Assembly (NCBI RefSeq): GCF_042678145.1
Contig: NZ_JBHUDG010000047.1
Span: 27,147-91,146 of the forward strand
Direction of reading: 5' to 3'
From: Pseudopedobacter beijingensis
Lineage (GTDB): Bacteria; Bacteroidota; Bacteroidia; Sphingobacteriales; Sphingobacteriaceae
DNA length: 64,000 nucleotides
The notes under the pieces are model-generated. The model was not told the DNA's origin. It made no database searches and worked only from the letters and a program-made list of their open reading frames with translations. The translations under genes and the position numbers were made by a program. Every line of letters starts with the position of its first letter. Within the stretch, counting starts at the first letter, position 1. This document shows positions 62,886 through 64,000 of the stretch, piece by piece.

Positions 62886-63764
62886 ATGTCTAATATTGGA
62901 TTAATTATAGAAGAAAGAGCCGCAGATATAGGTAATTTCATGGTTGGCAGACTATTGCCCTTCAGACAAAAACGTTCAGTGGGTCCTTTTGTATTTATAG
63001 ATCACATGGGGCCGGCATTCTTAAAAGACTATCAAAATCTGGATGTACCGCCACATCCCCATATTGGCTTATCTACCCTAACCTATCTTTTTGAAGGAGC
63101 TATTATGCATCGGGATAGTTTAGGTAATGCGCTGGAAATACAGCCTGGCGCAGTAAACTGGATGACTGCAGGGAAAGGCGTCACTCACTCTGAAAGAACC
63201 CCCGACTATTTAAGATCTACAGATAAAAAACTTCACGGTTTGCAAATCTGGGTAGCTTTACCAAAAGAACTGGAACAAATAGAACCTATTTTTCAACATA
63301 TAGAAGCAGATGATATTCCTGCCTGGGAAGAGAACGGAGTACATTTCAAACTGATTGCCGGAGAAGCATTAGGAAAAAAATCACCTGTAGCAGTATATTC
63401 CGACCTTTATTTTTTAGAAATCAAAACCGGCAATCAGGCACAAATAAATATTGGTGAGCACCTTTTTGGAGAAAGCGCTTTATATATACTCGAAGGTTCT
63501 ATTGAAGATGCAGGCACCAATTTTGGTCCAAAACAGATACTTATTGCCAAAGACGCTAAACTATGTTCTTTTAAAATGGCAGCAAATTCTACCATTTACA
63601 TTTTTGGAGGAAACCCTTTTCCCGAGGAGCACTATATATTCTGGAACTTTGTAAGCTCCGATAAAGAACGATTACAACAAGCCAAAGAATTATGGAAAGC
63701 CAAAGGTTTCCCAAAAGTTATTGGAGATGATGGCTATGTACCTCTCCCCGATTTTTATCAGTAA
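62886..63764 (+). CDS. Pirin family protein
   Basis: A 292-residue bicupin of the pirin family. The first cupin holds the iron-site motif PHPHIGLSTLTYLFEG (two histidines) with further HSERTP residues; VNWMTAGKGVTHSER is diagnostic. The C-terminal cupin is more divergent (SALYILEGSIEDAG). Some bacterial pirins are quercetinases, others act in redox or regulation; this one cannot be placed. Ends at a good terminator. Confidence 0.93.
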   Translation: MSNIGLIIEERAADIGNFMVGRLLPFRQKRSVGPFVFIDHMGPAFLKDYQNLDVPPHPHIGLSTLTYLFEGAIMHRDSLGNALEIQPGAVNWMTAGKGVTHSERTPDYLRSTDKKLHGLQIWVALPKELEQIEPIFQHIEADDIPAWEENGVHFKLIAGEALGKKSPVAVYSDLYFLEIKTGNQAQINIGEHLFGESALYILEGSIEDAGTNFGPKQILIAKDAKLCSFKMAANSTIYIFGGNPFPEEHYIFWNFVSSDKERLQQAKELWKAKGFPKVIGDDGYVPLPDFYQ

Positions 63765-63837
63765 AATTACGAGGTATAGGATGATAAAATTTTAGATAAA
63801 TATCATCAATGAATCTTATTACAATTTATCTAAAACC

Positions 63838-63873
63838 ATTCGGGATATTCCTTCGAAATATCCCGAATTTTTT
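63838..63873 (+). terminator. Terminator after the pirin gene
   Basis: A perfect 12-bp stem ATTCGGGATATT (63838-63849) with AATATCCCGAAT (63857-63868), a 7-base loop and a following T-run. Confidence 0.85.
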
Positions 63874-63901
63874 AAAAAGAATCTGATCAACCGTAGGGAG
63901 T

Positions 63902-63968
63902 GTAAAACAAACTGTGTCACTGGATCAATTACCGCCCCGCAGGGCGGTAATTGATCCATTTTGTTTAC
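63902..63968. repeat. Long GC-rich hairpin at the window edge
   Basis: A perfect 17-bp inverted repeat (63921-63937 with 63942-63958) around a CGCA loop, with a GC-rich core (ACCGCCC) in an AT-rich background. Outer imperfect arms GTAAAACAAA (63902-63911) and TTTTGTTTAC (63959-63968) extend it. There is no T-run, so a terminator is less likely; the outer part resembles ends of IS256-type insertion sequences (from memory). Confidence 0.6.
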
Positions 63969-64000
63969 TGCAAATCTAACATCATTCTTCCCGGAAACCA

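Overview
The window is AT-rich Bacteroidetes chromosome, most likely from a Pedobacter or Pseudopedobacter-like member of the Sphingobacteriaceae. The signs are a SusC/SusD pair, promoters with the Bacteroidetes -7 box TAnnTTTG and no clear Shine-Dalgarno sites, a type IX secretion C-terminal signal, DUF3891, DUF5723 and DUF6134 proteins, a chlamydial-histone-type (Hc1) small protein, and single-chain glycyl-tRNA synthetase. No rRNA, tRNA, CRISPR array or prophage was seen.

Layout. 1-7.7 kb: start of ligA (cut by the window edge), a DUF3891 protein, an ArsC/Spx-like reductase, a secreted protein, a ppx-ppk1 polyphosphate operon, a Lys/Ala-rich nucleoid-type protein, yajQ and a 58-residue histone H1-like protein. 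7.8-27.8 kb: a 19-kb block of genes all on the minus strand that forms a sialic acid utilisation locus, with a divergent FadR/GntR regulator at its head. In transcription order it holds nagB, a T9SS-exported protein of unknown family, susC, susD, an SGNH esterase, a paralogue of the T9SS protein, nanA, an AGE-type epimerase, two sialidases, nagA, a MOFRL-type glycerate kinase, a kelch-type mutarotase and an MFS transporter. Sialic acid would be cut from glycans and de-O-acetylated outside, imported through SusCD and the MFS carrier, cleaved to ManNAc and pyruvate, epimerised to GlcNAc and, once phosphorylated, converted by NagA and NagB to fructose-6-phosphate. A dedicated GlcNAc kinase is missing from the locus.

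27.8-36.5 kb: an S41 protease, a degenerate HAD protein, a degenerate ATP-grasp-like protein and lolD in one operon; sucC; a LacI regulator with kduI; a ribosome hibernation factor; pcm. 36.7-48.3 kb: an outer-membrane protein, DUF423 gene and priA, two exported proteins including a DUF5723 barrel, tsaB, yidD-rnpA-rpmH, mscL and rpoN. 48.3-52.7 kb: a TolC/HlyD/ABC-2 export operon with a Crp/Fnr regulator next to it and a textbook FNR-type box in front. 52.7-64 kb: glyS, a putative mobile palindromic element, a MocR regulator diverging from an EamA transporter, two paralogous small membrane proteins, an SDR/epimerase/DUF6134 operon, two GNAT acetyltransferases, a zinc-ribbon protein, a DUF1801 protein and a pirin. 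A GC-rich long hairpin lies at the right edge.

Points worth most attention: the unknown surface-protein pair and the repeat-bearing SusD in the sialic acid locus; the FNR box that matches the recognition helix of the neighbouring regulator; the tandem paralogous membrane proteins; the pair of apparent pseudo-enzymes beside lolD; the promoters that leave almost no 5' leader; and the interspersed palindromic element after glyS.
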